A program made the translations under genes and the position numbers. 36,637 bases of DNA from Frankia nepalensis. GTDB taxonomy: Bacteria > Actinomycetota > Actinomycetes > Frankiales > Frankiaceae. Numbering within the stretch: position 1 is the first letter of the stretch; every line of letters starts with the position of its first letter. The stretch lies in assembly GCF_016786325.1 (NCBI RefSeq), contig NZ_JADWYU010000202.1:50036-86672 (forward strand). Reading direction: 5' to 3'. The notes beneath the pieces are model-generated. The model worked only from the letters and a program-made list of their open reading frames with translations. It was not told the origin of the DNA and made no database searches. This document shows, piece after piece, positions 24,850-33,324 of this stretch.

Positions 24850-25569
24850 CTATCCTAGGTTCCCCGCCGAGCAGGCTCCTACCCATTCCGCCGTGCCGTC
24901 GCTGAACAACTGGCGCTTCCAGATGGGCACCCGGCTCTTGACCTCGTCGATGAGCGCGCGGCACGCCACGAATGCCTCCGCTCGGTGCGCCGCCGACGCG
25001 GCGGCGACGACGGCGATGTCGCCGATGGTCAGCAGCCCGGTCCGGTGCAGCACGGCCACCGCGAGCACGCCACGCCCGGCCGGCGCGCCGAGGCCGGGCA
25101 CGGCGCCGAGGCCGTGTCCCTCAACGTCATGTCCCTCAACGTCATGTCCCTGAACGCCGTGGCCATGAAAATCGTGGCCCTGAACGCCGTGGTCATGGCC
25201 TCCGTGGTCATGGCCTCCGTGGTCATGGCCTCCGGCATCATGATCGCGAGTGTCGACGCCGACCGCGCGGGGCCCGCCGCCCGGCGCGCCTCCCGCCTCC
25301 GGCCAGACGCCCCCGTGTTCGGCCACCTCGCGGGCGACGGCCGCCATCTCCCGCTCGGCCACCGGGTGGGCGACGTACTCCAGTTCGACCACGGAGCGCC
25401 CGCCGTCGTGGTCGCGAACAGTCCCGACGAAAAGCGCGGTTCCACCCGCTTCGGGCAGGCTCACCGCGGCCAGACATTCGTCCACCGACAGCGGTGAGTC
25501 GCGCAGCTCGGCCACGACGAGCGGACGTCGGCCCGCGCGGACCGACGGACCGGCGAGGGAGATATCCAT
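24850..25569 (-). CDS. moaE: Molybdopterin synthase catalytic subunit MoaE with a His-rich insertion
   Basis: MoaE transfers sulfur from MoaD to precursor Z in molybdenum cofactor synthesis. Core motifs are ALFVGTVRDHDGGRSVVELEY, VLAVAVLHRTGLLTIGDIAVVAAASAAHRAEAF and IDEVKSRVPIWKRQ. Lys211 and Lys218 match the two active-site lysines of the E. coli enzyme. At 239 residues it is about 90 longer than usual. The excess is one insertion (about residues 88-167) at the turn before the strand VLAVAVLHR. It contains 13 histidines in 43 residues. The core appears intact, so activity is likely. No moaD is in the window. Confidence 0.9.
   Translation of the reverse strand: MDISLAGPSVRAGRRPLVVAELRDSPLSVDECLAAVSLPEAGGTALFVGTVRDHDGGRSVVELEYVAHPVAEREMAAVAREVAEHGGVWPEAGGAPGGGPRAVGVDTRDHDAGGHDHGGHDHGGHDHGVQGHDFHGHGVQGHDVEGHDVEGHGLGAVPGLGAPAGRGVLAVAVLHRTGLLTIGDIAVVAAASAAHRAEAFVACRALIDEVKSRVPIWKRQLFSDGTAEWVGACSAGNLG
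25114..25242 (-). repeat. 15-bp/pentapeptide repeats coding the His-rich MoaE insert
   Basis: Residues 110-152 of MoaE are built from degenerate five-residue units. HDHGG-type units occur three times in succession, two GHDVE units follow, and HGVQG-like units lie between them. At DNA level the HDHGG units are nearly exact 15-base repeats. Confidence 0.85.
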
Positions 25570-25750
25570 CAGCCGAAGGTATCCGCTGGGTCAGCCCACG
25601 AGCTCTATGATCGAATTTTTATGATCAGATCGCCCGACCGGCGGCGACTAGGTCCTGAGTCGGCGGGGAGAACTATTACGGTGGATACATGTCCGCACAG
25701 CGCGCGGCGTCGGCCGCCACCCGGCCGGCGCGCCGGCGAGGATCACAGCG
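25570..25750. promoter_or_regulatory. Divergent promoter region between moaE and the Zincin_2 gene
   Basis: This gap is the most AT-rich part of the neighbourhood. TATGATC occurs twice, at 25606-25612 and 25620-25626, separated by AT-rich bases. Either could be a -10 element (compare TATAAT), and the direct repeat could be a regulator site. Exact starts cannot be fixed. Confidence 0.4.
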
Positions 25751-27109
25751 ATGAGTAGCCAGTTCCCGTTTGGTTTCAGCCCTGGCGGCGGCGGTGGCGA
25801 CGGCGGGCAAGGCCCGTTCGGCCCGTTTGGCGGCATGGCGCCGTTCTTCGCCGAGCTGGAGAAGCTGCTGTCCTGGCAGGGCGGCCCGGTCAACTGGGAC
25901 CTCGCCAAGCAGGTGGCCGCCCGGACCGTCGGCTCCGACGACCCCAAGGTCACCTCGACCGACGAGGACGCGGTCGCCGCCGCGCTGCGCGTCGCCGACG
26001 TCTGGCTCGACCCGGTCACCACGCTGCCAGCCGGCGGCGCGCTGGCGCAGGCCTGGTCACGGACGCGCTGGATCGACGCGACGCTGCCGGTCTGGCGCAC
26101 GCTGTGCGACCCGGTCGCGGCGAAGGTCGTCGAGGCGATGCGAACCGGCCTGTCCGGCGGGATCGCCCAGCTCGGCTCCGGCGGCCTGCCACCGGAACTC
26201 GCGGCGGCGCTGCCGCCGGGCCTCGACCTCGGCAAGTTGATGGCCTCGGGCGGCCCGGTCCTCGAGATGATGAACCGGATCGGCGGGTTGCTGTTCGGCG
26301 CACAGGTCGGGCAGGCGATTGGCACGCTGGCGCGGGAGGTCGTCTCGTCCACCGAGATCGGGCTGCCACTCGGCCCGAGCGGGACGGCCGCGCTGCTGCC
26401 CGCGAACGTCGCCGCCTTCGGTGACGGGCTCGACATCTCCGCCGACGAGGTCCGGATCTACCTCGCACTGCGGGAAGCCGCCGCGACCCGACTGTTCGGG
26501 CATGTGCCGTGGCTGCGCGCCCATCTGCTGGGCATGGTCGAGGAGTACGCCAGGGGCATCACCATCGACCAGGAGGCGCTCGGCCGGGTGATCCGGATGG
26601 TCGACCCGAGCGCGCTCATGAACCCCGAGAGCCTCGCCGAGGCGCTCGGAGAGGACGTGTTCGCCGACGCCACCACTCCCGAGCAGGAGGCGGCGCTCGG
26701 CCGTCTCGAGGTCGGGCTCGCCCTCGTCGAGGGCTGGATCGACCACGTGACGGACACGGCGGCCAGCGCGCACCTGCCCGCGGCGCCCCGGCTGCACGAG
26801 ATGGTCCGCCGGCGGCGGGCCGAGGGCGGGCCGGCGGAGCAGACCTTCGCGACCCTGGTCGGGCTGTCCCTGCGGCCGCGCCGCCTGCGCGAGGCCGCCG
26901 CGCTGTGGGCCGCGCTGCGCGACGCCCGCGGCACCGACGGGCGCGACGCCATCTGGGACCACCCGGACCTGCTGCCGTCGGCGGACGACCTCGCGAACCC
27001 GGACGCGTTCGTCTCCGGTTCGGGAGCAAGCACCCTCGACCCGATCGCGGAGATCGAGAAGCTGCTCGACCCGCCCCCCGACGAACCGGGCCCGGCCACA
27101 CCGGCGTAG
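25751..27109 (+). CDS. Zincin_2 family (putative zinc-dependent metalloprotease-like) protein
   Basis: This 452-residue protein is of the actinobacterial family often named zinc-dependent metalloprotease or coenzyme F420 biosynthesis-associated. The N-terminus is Gly/Phe/Pro-rich (FGFSPGGGGGDGGQGPFGPFGG). Family blocks are VNWDLAKQVAARTV, LFGAQVGQAIGTLAREV, LPANVAAFGDGLDISADEVRIYLALREAAATRLFGHVPWLRAHLLGMVEEYARG and LALVEGWIDHVTD. From memory, relatives read REAAHxRLF at the key helix. Here residue 245 is Ala instead of His, so the metal site may be incomplete. ATG 25751 has AGGA upstream. Confidence 0.85.
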   Translation: MSSQFPFGFSPGGGGGDGGQGPFGPFGGMAPFFAELEKLLSWQGGPVNWDLAKQVAARTVGSDDPKVTSTDEDAVAAALRVADVWLDPVTTLPAGGALAQAWSRTRWIDATLPVWRTLCDPVAAKVVEAMRTGLSGGIAQLGSGGLPPELAAALPPGLDLGKLMASGGPVLEMMNRIGGLLFGAQVGQAIGTLAREVVSSTEIGLPLGPSGTAALLPANVAAFGDGLDISADEVRIYLALREAAATRLFGHVPWLRAHLLGMVEEYARGITIDQEALGRVIRMVDPSALMNPESLAEALGEDVFADATTPEQEAALGRLEVGLALVEGWIDHVTDTAASAHLPAAPRLHEMVRRRRAEGGPAEQTFATLVGLSLRPRRLREAAALWAALRDARGTDGRDAIWDHPDLLPSADDLANPDAFVSGSGASTLDPIAEIEKLLDPPPDEPGPATPA

Positions 27110-27836
27110 CCGCCAGGACGGCCGCGGAGCACGGCACGGTCCAACGGCCGATGACGCGCCCTCGAGGCGCGTCCCGAGGCGGCCACGGCGGAGCCAACGG
27201 CCGCCAACCGGTCCCGGCCGGCCGGCCACCCGGTTCCGTACTCCGTCCGGTGATGTCGGCGCAACACCGCGACCACCAAAAAGTCACCAGCTCGAGACTC
27301 TTGGTGACCCGATCGCCCAGATGAGGCGACCGCGAACGCTCGGGTCTACCAGGGTCTCCCGCGCCCACGCGCAGCGTGTCCGCCGCGCCCGGGCCCGGCC
27401 GCGCCCGGGCGAGCGAGCGCCCACCGCGAGGCCAGGACGACGCACCCTCAGGGCACGCGCCGGGCGGTCATCGCCGTCCGGATGCGCGGCCGGCCGGTCA
27501 CCCACCGGGCCGGCCCCCTGAACGAGCCGCGGTCCCGCTGGGGAGGATGAGTCCCGCCGCCGCACGAAGGCCGGGCCCGGGGCGACACACCGCCGGGCGG
27601 ACCGGAGATCGCCGGCGGCGGGCGCGGGGCCGACCGGTCAGGCCCGGCCGCGCGCCCCGGGACGGCCCGCCGCGCGCGGGCCGTGAGCCTTCCGCCAGAG
27701 CGTCACCCGGCCAGCCGGGGCCTGACGACAGGACCCCGCGGGCATCGGAAGGCCGTCCCGAGCACCTGTCCTGAGGATCACTGGGCGTCCGCGCCCGGCG
27801 AGGTGGCCGGGCGACGGACCTGGGAAGGGAGACCGC
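27110..27836. other. Long intergenic gap without a convincing gene
   Basis: These 727 bases between two plus-strand genes hold open frames only of Arg/Pro/Gly-rich shadow type. The one clear structure is a minus-strand terminator-like hairpin at 27278-27308. The last part must carry the promoter of the DUF5679 gene, whose ribosome-binding site is AAGGGAG just before GTG 27837. Confidence 0.55.
27278..27308 (-). terminator. Orphan intrinsic-terminator-like hairpin on the minus strand
   Basis: GTCACCA and TGGTGAC (27302-27308 and 27283-27289) form a 7-bp stem with a 12-base loop. On the minus strand it is followed directly by TTTTT. No minus-strand gene lies upstream, so it may end an unannotated RNA or be chance. 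Confidence 0.45.
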
Positions 27837-27998
27837 GTGGCCGACAGCGTCGACAGCTACGAGGGCTACTGCGTCAAGTGCAAGGAGAAGCGTCACTACG
27901 AGGGCGAGGTGCGGATCAGCGAGTCCGGCCGGCGGATGGCCCGGGGCACGTGCCCGGTCTGCGGCTCGACGATCAATCGGATCCTCGGCAAGGCCTGA
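27837..27998 (+). CDS. DUF5679-type small zinc-ribbon protein
   Basis: This 53-residue protein has two Cys pairs, CVKC near the N-terminus and CPVC near the C-terminus, a four-Cys zinc-ribbon spacing. The body EKRHYEGEVRISESGRRMARGTCPVCGSTINRILGKA is typical of the actinobacterial DUF5679 family. The start is GTG 27837 with AAGGGAG seven to eight bases upstream. The function is unknown; zinc ribbons of this type often bind nucleic acid or protein. It stands 310 bases upstream of the RRE/ThiF-like gene on the same strand. Confidence 0.88.
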   Translation: MADSVDSYEGYCVKCKEKRHYEGEVRISESGRRMARGTCPVCGSTINRILGKA

Positions 27999-28045
27999 TC
28001 CTCGGTCGGGATCCCGGCGGGCGGTCCGCGCCGTCGCCTGGTCAC

Positions 28046-28070
28046 GCCGTCCCCGCCCCGAGGGGACGGC
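28046..28070 (+). terminator. Hairpin downstream of the DUF5679 gene
   Basis: GCCGTCCCC and GGGGACGGC form a perfect 9-bp stem with a seven-base loop, 48 bases past the stop. There is no T-run, so termination is tentative. The rest of the 309-base gap to the next gene has no other recognisable feature. Confidence 0.45.
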
Positions 28071-28307
28071 GGCGCGCGACCGGTGACGACCGCGGGCCGC
28101 CAGGCCGGCCGCCGCGAGGGGGACGGGTCCGGCTCCGCTGTCAAGCGGCGGCCGCCCGCCCCCGCGCTCCCGCGATGGGCCGTGCCGGCCGAAGGTGTGC
28201 GACCGTGCCCGCTGGCGCGGCCCACCCGGCTGGCGCCGCCCCATCCGCGCGGTCCGCGCCCCGCTCGCCCGGCTCCCGGGCGGCGCCGGCCGGGTGAGGA
28301 GGTGCCC

Positions 28308-29384
28308 ATGCGCCCGGTACTCAAGCCCGGTCTGCGCCGCCTGTGGCGAGACGGGTCGACCCTCCAGCTCGGGGTCGACCCGTCGCTCGCGCTCGTCCTG
28401 CCCGACGTGACTCCCGCGCATGCCGCCGCGCTCGGCGCGCTCGACGGCTCGCGCACCAGCGCCCGGCTAAGGGCCGACGGCGATCCCGCCACCATCGACC
28501 TGCTCGACCTGCTCGACGAGGCCGGACTGCTCGACGACGCCACCGTTCCCGACGACGACGCCGACGAGCCGCCGCTCACCGCCGTCGAACGGGACCGGCT
28601 GCGGCCGGACCACGCCGCCCTCTCGCTGGCCACCCGGGACCCCGACGGGGCGCGCCGGGCGCTTGCCCGCCGGCGCGCGGCCCGGGTCCGGGTCCAGGGC
28701 GCCGGCCGCGTCGGCGCGCACGTCGCCGCGCTGCTCGCCGCCGCCGGCATCGGCCGGGTGGTCGTCGACGACGCCGGCCTCACGGGCCCGGGAGACGTCG
28801 GCCCCGGGGCGCTGAGCCTCGACGACGTGGGCCGCCCCCGGGCGGCCGCGGCCCTGGCGGCGCTCGGCCGGGTGACCCGGTCCCCCGCCCCCGCGCGCAC
28901 GGCCCGGCCGTTCCGGCCGGACCTCGTCGTGCTCACGCCGGCCGGCCTGCCGGTGCCGCGCCCGGACGAGGCCCTGGCACTGGAGCGAGAAGGCGTCCCG
29001 CACCTGCTGGCCGGCGTGCGCGAGACCACCGGAGTCGTCGGCCCCTTCGTCGTGCCCGGCCGTACCTCGTGCCTGCACTGCCAGCATCTGGTCCGGTACA
29101 CCGCCGACCCGGCCTGGCCGCTGCTCGCCCTGCAGCTCGCGCGGCGGGCCGAGACCGGCCCGGACGCCTGCGAGGTGACCCTCGCCGCGATGGTCAGCGC
29201 GCTCACGGCCGCCCAGGCGCTGGCCTTCGTGGACGCGGGAGCCCACCGGGCCACCGACGAGGAGCTGCCCCGCACCGCGGGCGGCACGCTGGAGATCGCG
29301 CCACCCGACTGGCGGGTCCGGCGGCGTACCTGGCCGCCGCACCCGGACTGCCCCTGTCGCGGGACTCACACCCCCGACGGCTGA
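28308..29384 (+). CDS. TOMM/cyclodehydratase-like protein: RRE-like N-terminus plus ThiF/E1-like domain
   Basis: This 358-residue protein starts at ATG 28308 after AGGAGGT. Residues 1-80 ([18 protein letters not shown]...[13 protein letters not shown]) resemble the PqqD-like/RRE winged-helix that binds RiPP leader peptides. Residues ~125-330 are a ThiF/E1-like Rossmann domain ([29 protein letters not shown]). Zinc-site cysteines lie in CLHC (255-258) and CPC (348-350). In azole-modified peptide pathways such proteins present substrate to a YcaO enzyme. No YcaO or obvious precursor is in the window, and the gene sits in core synteny next to AarF. Its real role is therefore unknown. Confidence 0.8.
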   Translation: MRPVLKPGLRRLWRDGSTLQLGVDPSLALVLPDVTPAHAAALGALDGSRTSARLRADGDPATIDLLDLLDEAGLLDDATVPDDDADEPPLTAVERDRLRPDHAALSLATRDPDGARRALARRRAARVRVQGAGRVGAHVAALLAAAGIGRVVVDDAGLTGPGDVGPGALSLDDVGRPRAAAALAALGRVTRSPAPARTARPFRPDLVVLTPAGLPVPRPDEALALEREGVPHLLAGVRETTGVVGPFVVPGRTSCLHCQHLVRYTADPAWPLLALQLARRAETGPDACEVTLAAMVSALTAAQALAFVDAGAHRATDEELPRTAGGTLEIAPPDWRVRRRTWPPHPDCPCRGTHTPDG

Positions 29385-29472
29385 GGGCCGACAGACCGGC
29401 CGAGTGGCCGACCCGACGCCGAACCTTGCGCTCCGCGCTCCACGAGCGGGCGAAGACAGCGACGATAGACGG

Positions 29473-31092
29473 GTGTCCGACATTCCCCGCCGGGCCGTGG
29501 TGCGAACCGCCCGGCTCGCGTCCCTGCCCCTTGGCTACGCCGGCCGGGCGACGCTCGGCGTCGGCCGGCGCATCGGTGGCCGTCCCGCCGAGACCATCGC
29601 GACCGAGCTGCAGCAACGCACCGCCGAGCAGGTGTTCCGAGTCCTCGGTGAGCTCAAGGGCGGGGCGCTCAAGCTCGGCCAGGCGCTGTCCGTCTTCGAG
29701 GCGGCCCTGCCCGACGAGGTCGCCGGACCGTACCGGGCGGCGCTGACGAAGCTGCAGGAGGCCGCGCCGCCGCTGCCGGCGGCGACCATCCACAAGGTGC
29801 TGGCCGCCGAGCTCGGCCAGGACTGGCGGGCGCTGTTCCAGTCGTTCGACGACGAGCCGGTCGCCGCGGCCAGCATCGGCCAGGTGCACCGGGCGGTGTG
29901 GTCGGACGGGCGGCCGGTCGCGGTGAAGGTGCAGTACCCCGGCGCCGGCCGGGCGCTGCTGTCCGACCTGGCCCAGCTCGGCCGGGCGGCGCGGCTGTTC
30001 GGCGTGCTGGCGCCGGGCCTGGACGTGAAACCGCTGGTGGAGGAGCTGCGGGCGCGGGTAGCCGAGGAACTGGACTACCGGCTCGAGGCGACCTGGCAGC
30101 GCGCGTTCGCCGAGGCCTTCCGTGACGACCCGGACATCGCGATCCCCTGGCCCGTCGCCGCCGCCGACCACGTGCTGGTGAGCGAGTGGCTCGACGGCAC
30201 CCCGCTGGCCGAGGTGATCGCCCACGGCGAGCAGGCCGAACGCGACCGGGCCGGGCTGCTGCTGTGCCGGTTTCTCTACTCCGGCCCGCCGCGGGCCGGG
30301 CTGCTGCACGCCGACCCCCACCCGGGCAACTTCCGGCTGCTCGCCGACGGCCGGCTCGGCGTGCTGGACTTCGGCGCGGTCAACCGGCTGCCCGACGGGC
30401 TGCCGGAGGCCATCGGCCGGCTGACCCGGCTCGCGGTCGACGCCCGCGCCAGCGCCGCGCACTCCGGCGACGCGCACTCCGGCGACGCGCACTCCGGCGA
30501 CGCCATGGCCGGGAATGACGACGCGGCGGCGCAGGTGATCGAGGGCCTGCGCCGCGAGGGTTTCATCCCGCCGTCCGCCACGGTCGACGCCCACCAGTTC
30601 CTGGAAAGCCTCGGCCCGCTGCTCGACGCGCTCGCGGTCGACGAGTTCGCGTTCTCCCGCGGCTGGCTGCGGGAGCAGGCGACGCGGCTCGCCGACTGGC
30701 GCTCGCCGGCCGCCCAGCTGTCCCGCCAGCTCAACCTGCCGCCGTCCTACCTGCTGATCCACCGGGTCACGATGAGCGGGATCGGGCTGCTCTGCCAGCT
30801 CGAGGCCACCGCCGGGCTGCGGGCGGAGATGGAACGCTGGCAGCCCGGATTCGCCCCGCCCGGCACACCCGCCGCGCGGCACGCCGCCCGGGTGAACCGG
30901 CCGGGCCGCAAGCTCCCCCGCCTGGCGATCCCCCTGGACGCCGAGGCGGCGGACGCGTCACCGCCCGGGCTGGTCCTGTTCGGTCCGCCGCCTGGTCCCC
31001 GGCGTCCCCGCCCGGTTCGAGGAGCCGGGCGAGCGGGGCGCGATCCGCGGGCCACCGAGCCCCCGCCCGACACGGGCCTCGCCTCCGCCTGA
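29473..31092 (+). CDS. AarF/ABC1/UbiB kinase-like protein
   Basis: This ~539-residue atypical kinase has the family signatures. KxGQ lies in [18 protein letters not shown], and the Ala-rich nucleotide loop is [13 protein letters not shown]. Next come VAVKVQYP (lysine) and [26 protein letters not shown] is the catalytic loop, and LDFGAV holds the metal-binding Asp. UbiB/COQ8 relatives support isoprenoid-lipid biosynthesis; the Mycobacterium homologue next to whiB7 has been linked to drug resistance. Three exact AHSGD units (residues 329-343) lie in a loop after the catalytic core. GTG 29473 is the likely start. It ends three bases from the convergent phosphodiesterase gene. Confidence 0.9.
   Translation: MSDIPRRAVVRTARLASLPLGYAGRATLGVGRRIGGRPAETIATELQQRTAEQVFRVLGELKGGALKLGQALSVFEAALPDEVAGPYRAALTKLQEAAPPLPAATIHKVLAAELGQDWRALFQSFDDEPVAAASIGQVHRAVWSDGRPVAVKVQYPGAGRALLSDLAQLGRAARLFGVLAPGLDVKPLVEELRARVAEELDYRLEATWQRAFAEAFRDDPDIAIPWPVAAADHVLVSEWLDGTPLAEVIAHGEQAERDRAGLLLCRFLYSGPPRAGLLHADPHPGNFRLLADGRLGVLDFGAVNRLPDGLPEAIGRLTRLAVDARASAAHSGDAHSGDAHSGDAMAGNDDAAAQVIEGLRREGFIPPSATVDAHQFLESLGPLLDALAVDEFAFSRGWLREQATRLADWRSPAAQLSRQLNLPPSYLLIHRVTMSGIGLLCQLEATAGLRAEMERWQPGFAPPGTPAARHAARVNRPGRKLPRLAIPLDAEAADASPPGLVLFGPPPGPRRPRPVRGAGRAGRDPRATEPPPDTGLASA
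30457..30501 (+). repeat. Exact 15-bp tandem repeat (AHSGD units) in the AarF gene
   Basis: Three identical copies of GCGCACTCCGGCGAC lie in frame, followed by a partial fourth unit (AMAG). They fall in a linker after [22 protein letters not shown], where length change should be tolerated. Confidence 0.9.
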
Positions 31093-31095
31093 GCG

Positions 31096-32745
31096 CTAGG
31101 CGCCGGCGGGCCTCGGCTGGGGCGTGGCCTCGGCGGACTCGGCGAGCTCGGGGCCGGCGGTGTCCTCGTCGAGGTCGCCCAGGTAGAGGAAGCCGTAGCC
31201 CTCGTCGCGGAAGGTGACGCCCGCGGCGCGCAGCGCCTCGTCCCAGTCGCCGGTGCAGGTGACCCGCGCGCCCTCGCTGCCGTGATCGGCGGTGAGCAGG
31301 ATGGCGGTCGCCTCGGTCAGCCCGCGGGCGTCGAGAAGATCGAGGAAGACGCCGAGGCGGCGGTCCGCGTCGAGCAGCGAGGCCCGCGACTGCGCGGAGT
31401 ACGGCCCGCCGGCGTGATGGCCCGTGTCCGTGCCCGTGGTGTTCCACCAGGTGAGCACCGGCGGGTCGGCCGACTCCCAGAGCTGGAGCACCTGCGTCAG
31501 CCCGAGCGCGTCGACCCGGCTCGACCACGCGTAGTCCGGGTCGACGGAGGCCCATTCCTGGCTGGTGTGCGGGTCGTCGTCGCTGGAGGGCAGATGGTCC
31601 GCCATGCCGCCGGGACCGTCGAGGCTTTCCAGCGCGCGGACCAGCTCGAAGGTCGAGTAGCCGGCGCCACGGTCGATCGGCTCGTTCACGCAGGCCGTCA
31701 GCGCGCCCGCGCGGGCGGCGCCGACCGCCTCGAACACCGTGCGCACGCCCGGCCGCAGTTTGTCGCAGGCCGTGTGCCAGGCCTTGACCTCGTTGGTGAC
31801 GACCTGACGGCCGGCCGCCCGGTCGAAGTAGACGTTGTGCAGGATCCCGTGCCGCCCCGGGCCGACCCCGGTGAGCGCCGAGGTGTGGTTGGTGAGCGTG
31901 ACGCTCGGGAACTCGGCCACCGCGCCGCCGGTCAGCGCGCAGCCGCGGGCGAGCAGCCGGGCGACGTTCGGCAGCGCGCCCGCCTCGGCCAGCGCGAGCA
32001 GGTCGTTGCAGTTCGTCCCGTCCCAGAGGAGTCCGACGACGTACCGGGGCGGCGCGTGCCGGGGCGACGCGGCGCCGTCGTCGAGCAGGTCGGCGAGCAC
32101 GGTGCCCTCGACGCCCGGCATCGAGGCGCCGGCGAGCGCCGCCAGCGTGGGGGCGATGTCCACGACCCTGGCGTGCCGCGCGATCAGGCCGCGCGCGCGC
32201 ACGCCCGCGCCGGACAGCAGCAGCGGCGCGCGTGACTGGCCCGCGTCGAGGGATCCGTGCTCACCGAGGTGGCCGCCCTGCTCGGGCCAGTAGTGCGCGG
32301 CGCTGTGCACGACGACGAGGTCGGGCGAGCGGGTCGGGTCGGCGAAGACCGAGGCGAGCCGCGGCCCGGCCAGCGGGTAGGAGTTGCGGTCGTTCGGCGG
32401 CGAGGGATCGGCGAGCGCGGCCGCGCGCGGCACCCCGTGCATCGGGTCCTGCCGCTCGACGGGGTTGCGCCCTCGCAGTACCCGCCACTGTCCGGCCGGC
32501 TCGGCGGCGGGGATCCGGGCCGCCCCCGCCGAGTTGGCGACGTTCAGCCAGCCGTCGTCGACCCAGGCGACCAGGTCGACGACCTCTTCCAGAGCAGGGA
32601 CGGTCAGGACCGCCACGGCCCTGGCCAGCTCCGCGGCCCGCTGACCCGCCGAGACGCGGGAGCCGGGCTGGCTGGGCACCGCCTCCGCCCGGACCGGGTA
32701 GGTTCGCTCGCTGCTTGGCACGACCGGAACACTACTGGCGGACAC
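31096..32745 (-). CDS. Alkaline phosphatase superfamily / type I phosphodiesterase with rearranged domain order
   Basis: This predicted protein has ~549 residues. The second half has the normal start of the fold: VVGLLWDGTN (about 236-245, first metal Asp), PSVTLTNHTSALTG (nucleophile Thr region, 280-293), TWWNTTGTDTGHHAG (Asp/His ligands, 432-446) and LLTADHGSEG (Asp-His, 484-492). The closing elements expected after the last motif appear instead in the N-terminal half: GEHGSLDAGQSRAPLLLSGAGV (161-182) and HARVVDIAPTLAALAGASMPGVEG (191-214). This suggests a circular permutation or a partial duplication. No signal peptide is clear. GTG 32745 or GTG 32721 may be the start. Confidence 0.8.
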   Translation of the reverse strand: MSASSVPVVPSSERTYPVRAEAVPSQPGSRVSAGQRAAELARAVAVLTVPALEEVVDLVAWVDDGWLNVANSAGAARIPAAEPAGQWRVLRGRNPVERQDPMHGVPRAAALADPSPPNDRNSYPLAGPRLASVFADPTRSPDLVVVHSAAHYWPEQGGHLGEHGSLDAGQSRAPLLLSGAGVRARGLIARHARVVDIAPTLAALAGASMPGVEGTVLADLLDDGAASPRHAPPRYVVGLLWDGTNCNDLLALAEAGALPNVARLLARGCALTGGAVAEFPSVTLTNHTSALTGVGPGRHGILHNVYFDRAAGRQVVTNEVKAWHTACDKLRPGVRTVFEAVGAARAGALTACVNEPIDRGAGYSTFELVRALESLDGPGGMADHLPSSDDDPHTSQEWASVDPDYAWSSRVDALGLTQVLQLWESADPPVLTWWNTTGTDTGHHAGGPYSAQSRASLLDADRRLGVFLDLLDARGLTEATAILLTADHGSEGARVTCTGDWDEALRAAGVTFRDEGYGFLYLGDLDEDTAGPELAESAEATPQPRPAGA

Positions 32746-32840
32746 GGGACCGGCAGGCGAAGCGCGTCTCACCCCCAGAGGGCGTTTCCAGTAACACCTG
32801 GTTCCGGCGCGAGGCGGCGCGCCAGGCCGCGGGCGCAAGA

Positions 32841-32881
32841 CGTCTGGCCGCCTGGCCGGCCCCGGGCGGGGCGGCCAGACG
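32841..32881 (-). terminator. Inverted repeat between whiB7 and the phosphodiesterase gene
   Basis: CGTCTGGCCGCC (32841-32852) pairs perfectly with its complement at 32870-32881 around a 17-base GC-rich loop. It is placed to end the whiB7 transcript. No T-run follows on the minus strand. Confidence 0.5.
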
Positions 32882-32892
32882 GCCAGTGCGTC

Positions 32893-32946
32893 GGAGTAGG
32901 GACGGGTTTTGGAGTAGGAACGAGGGTTGGAGTGGGGACAGGGGTC
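32893..32946. repeat. Three 18-bp purine-rich tandem repeats downstream of whiB7
   Basis: Units begin GGAGTAGGGACGGGTTTT (32893), GGAGTAGGAACGAGGGTT (32911) and GGAGTGGGGACAGGGGTC (32929). The plus strand is G-rich with repeated GGG runs. They lie between the whiB7 stop and the inverted repeat. Confidence 0.8.
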
Positions 32947-33003
32947 GGGCTCCGGACGGAACGGCTCATGCGACGAGCCGGCGAGGCCTGGCGCGGTGGC
33001 CGG

Positions 33004-33279
33004 CTAGGCGGCGACCACCTTGCGCGGGCGGCCACGGGGGCGCTTGTAGGGCACCACGACGCCGGTGACCACGAGCTCACCACCCCACACACCCCACGGC
33101 TCGTGCCGGTCGAGCGCGGTCGACAGGCAGGCAAGCCGGACGGGGCAGTCGACGCAGATGGCCTTCGCGGCCTCGACGTCCGCCGGCGACTCGGCGAAGA
33201 ACAGGTCGGGATCAGCGTCCCAGCAGGGCAGCGAGAGACGCTCCCGCTCGATCCGGGCGACGATCGAGGGGTCGAACAC
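33004..33279 (-). CDS. whiB7: WhiB family transcription factor, WhiB7/WblC type
   Basis: This 91-residue iron-sulfur transcription factor works with the housekeeping sigma factor to activate intrinsic antibiotic resistance. The four cluster cysteines are Cys19, Cys42, Cys45 and Cys51 (LPCWDADPDLFF, ICVDCPVRLAC). The turn is GVWGG (63-67), and the C-terminal AT-hook KRPRGRPRK is diagnostic for WhiB7. uvrD2 and AarF as neighbours match known whiB7 synteny. GTG 33279 is chosen because GGAGG lies eight bases upstream and the length matches the family. The GTG at 33333 lies in the attenuator T-tract and is unlikely. Confidence 0.94.
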   Translation of the reverse strand: MFDPSIVARIERERLSLPCWDADPDLFFAESPADVEAAKAICVDCPVRLACLSTALDRHEPWGVWGGELVVTGVVVPYKRPRGRPRKVVAA

Positions 33280-33324
33280 CGGTGTCACCTCCGACACAGG
33301 AATCTCTTCGGTGCGGTCAGAAGG

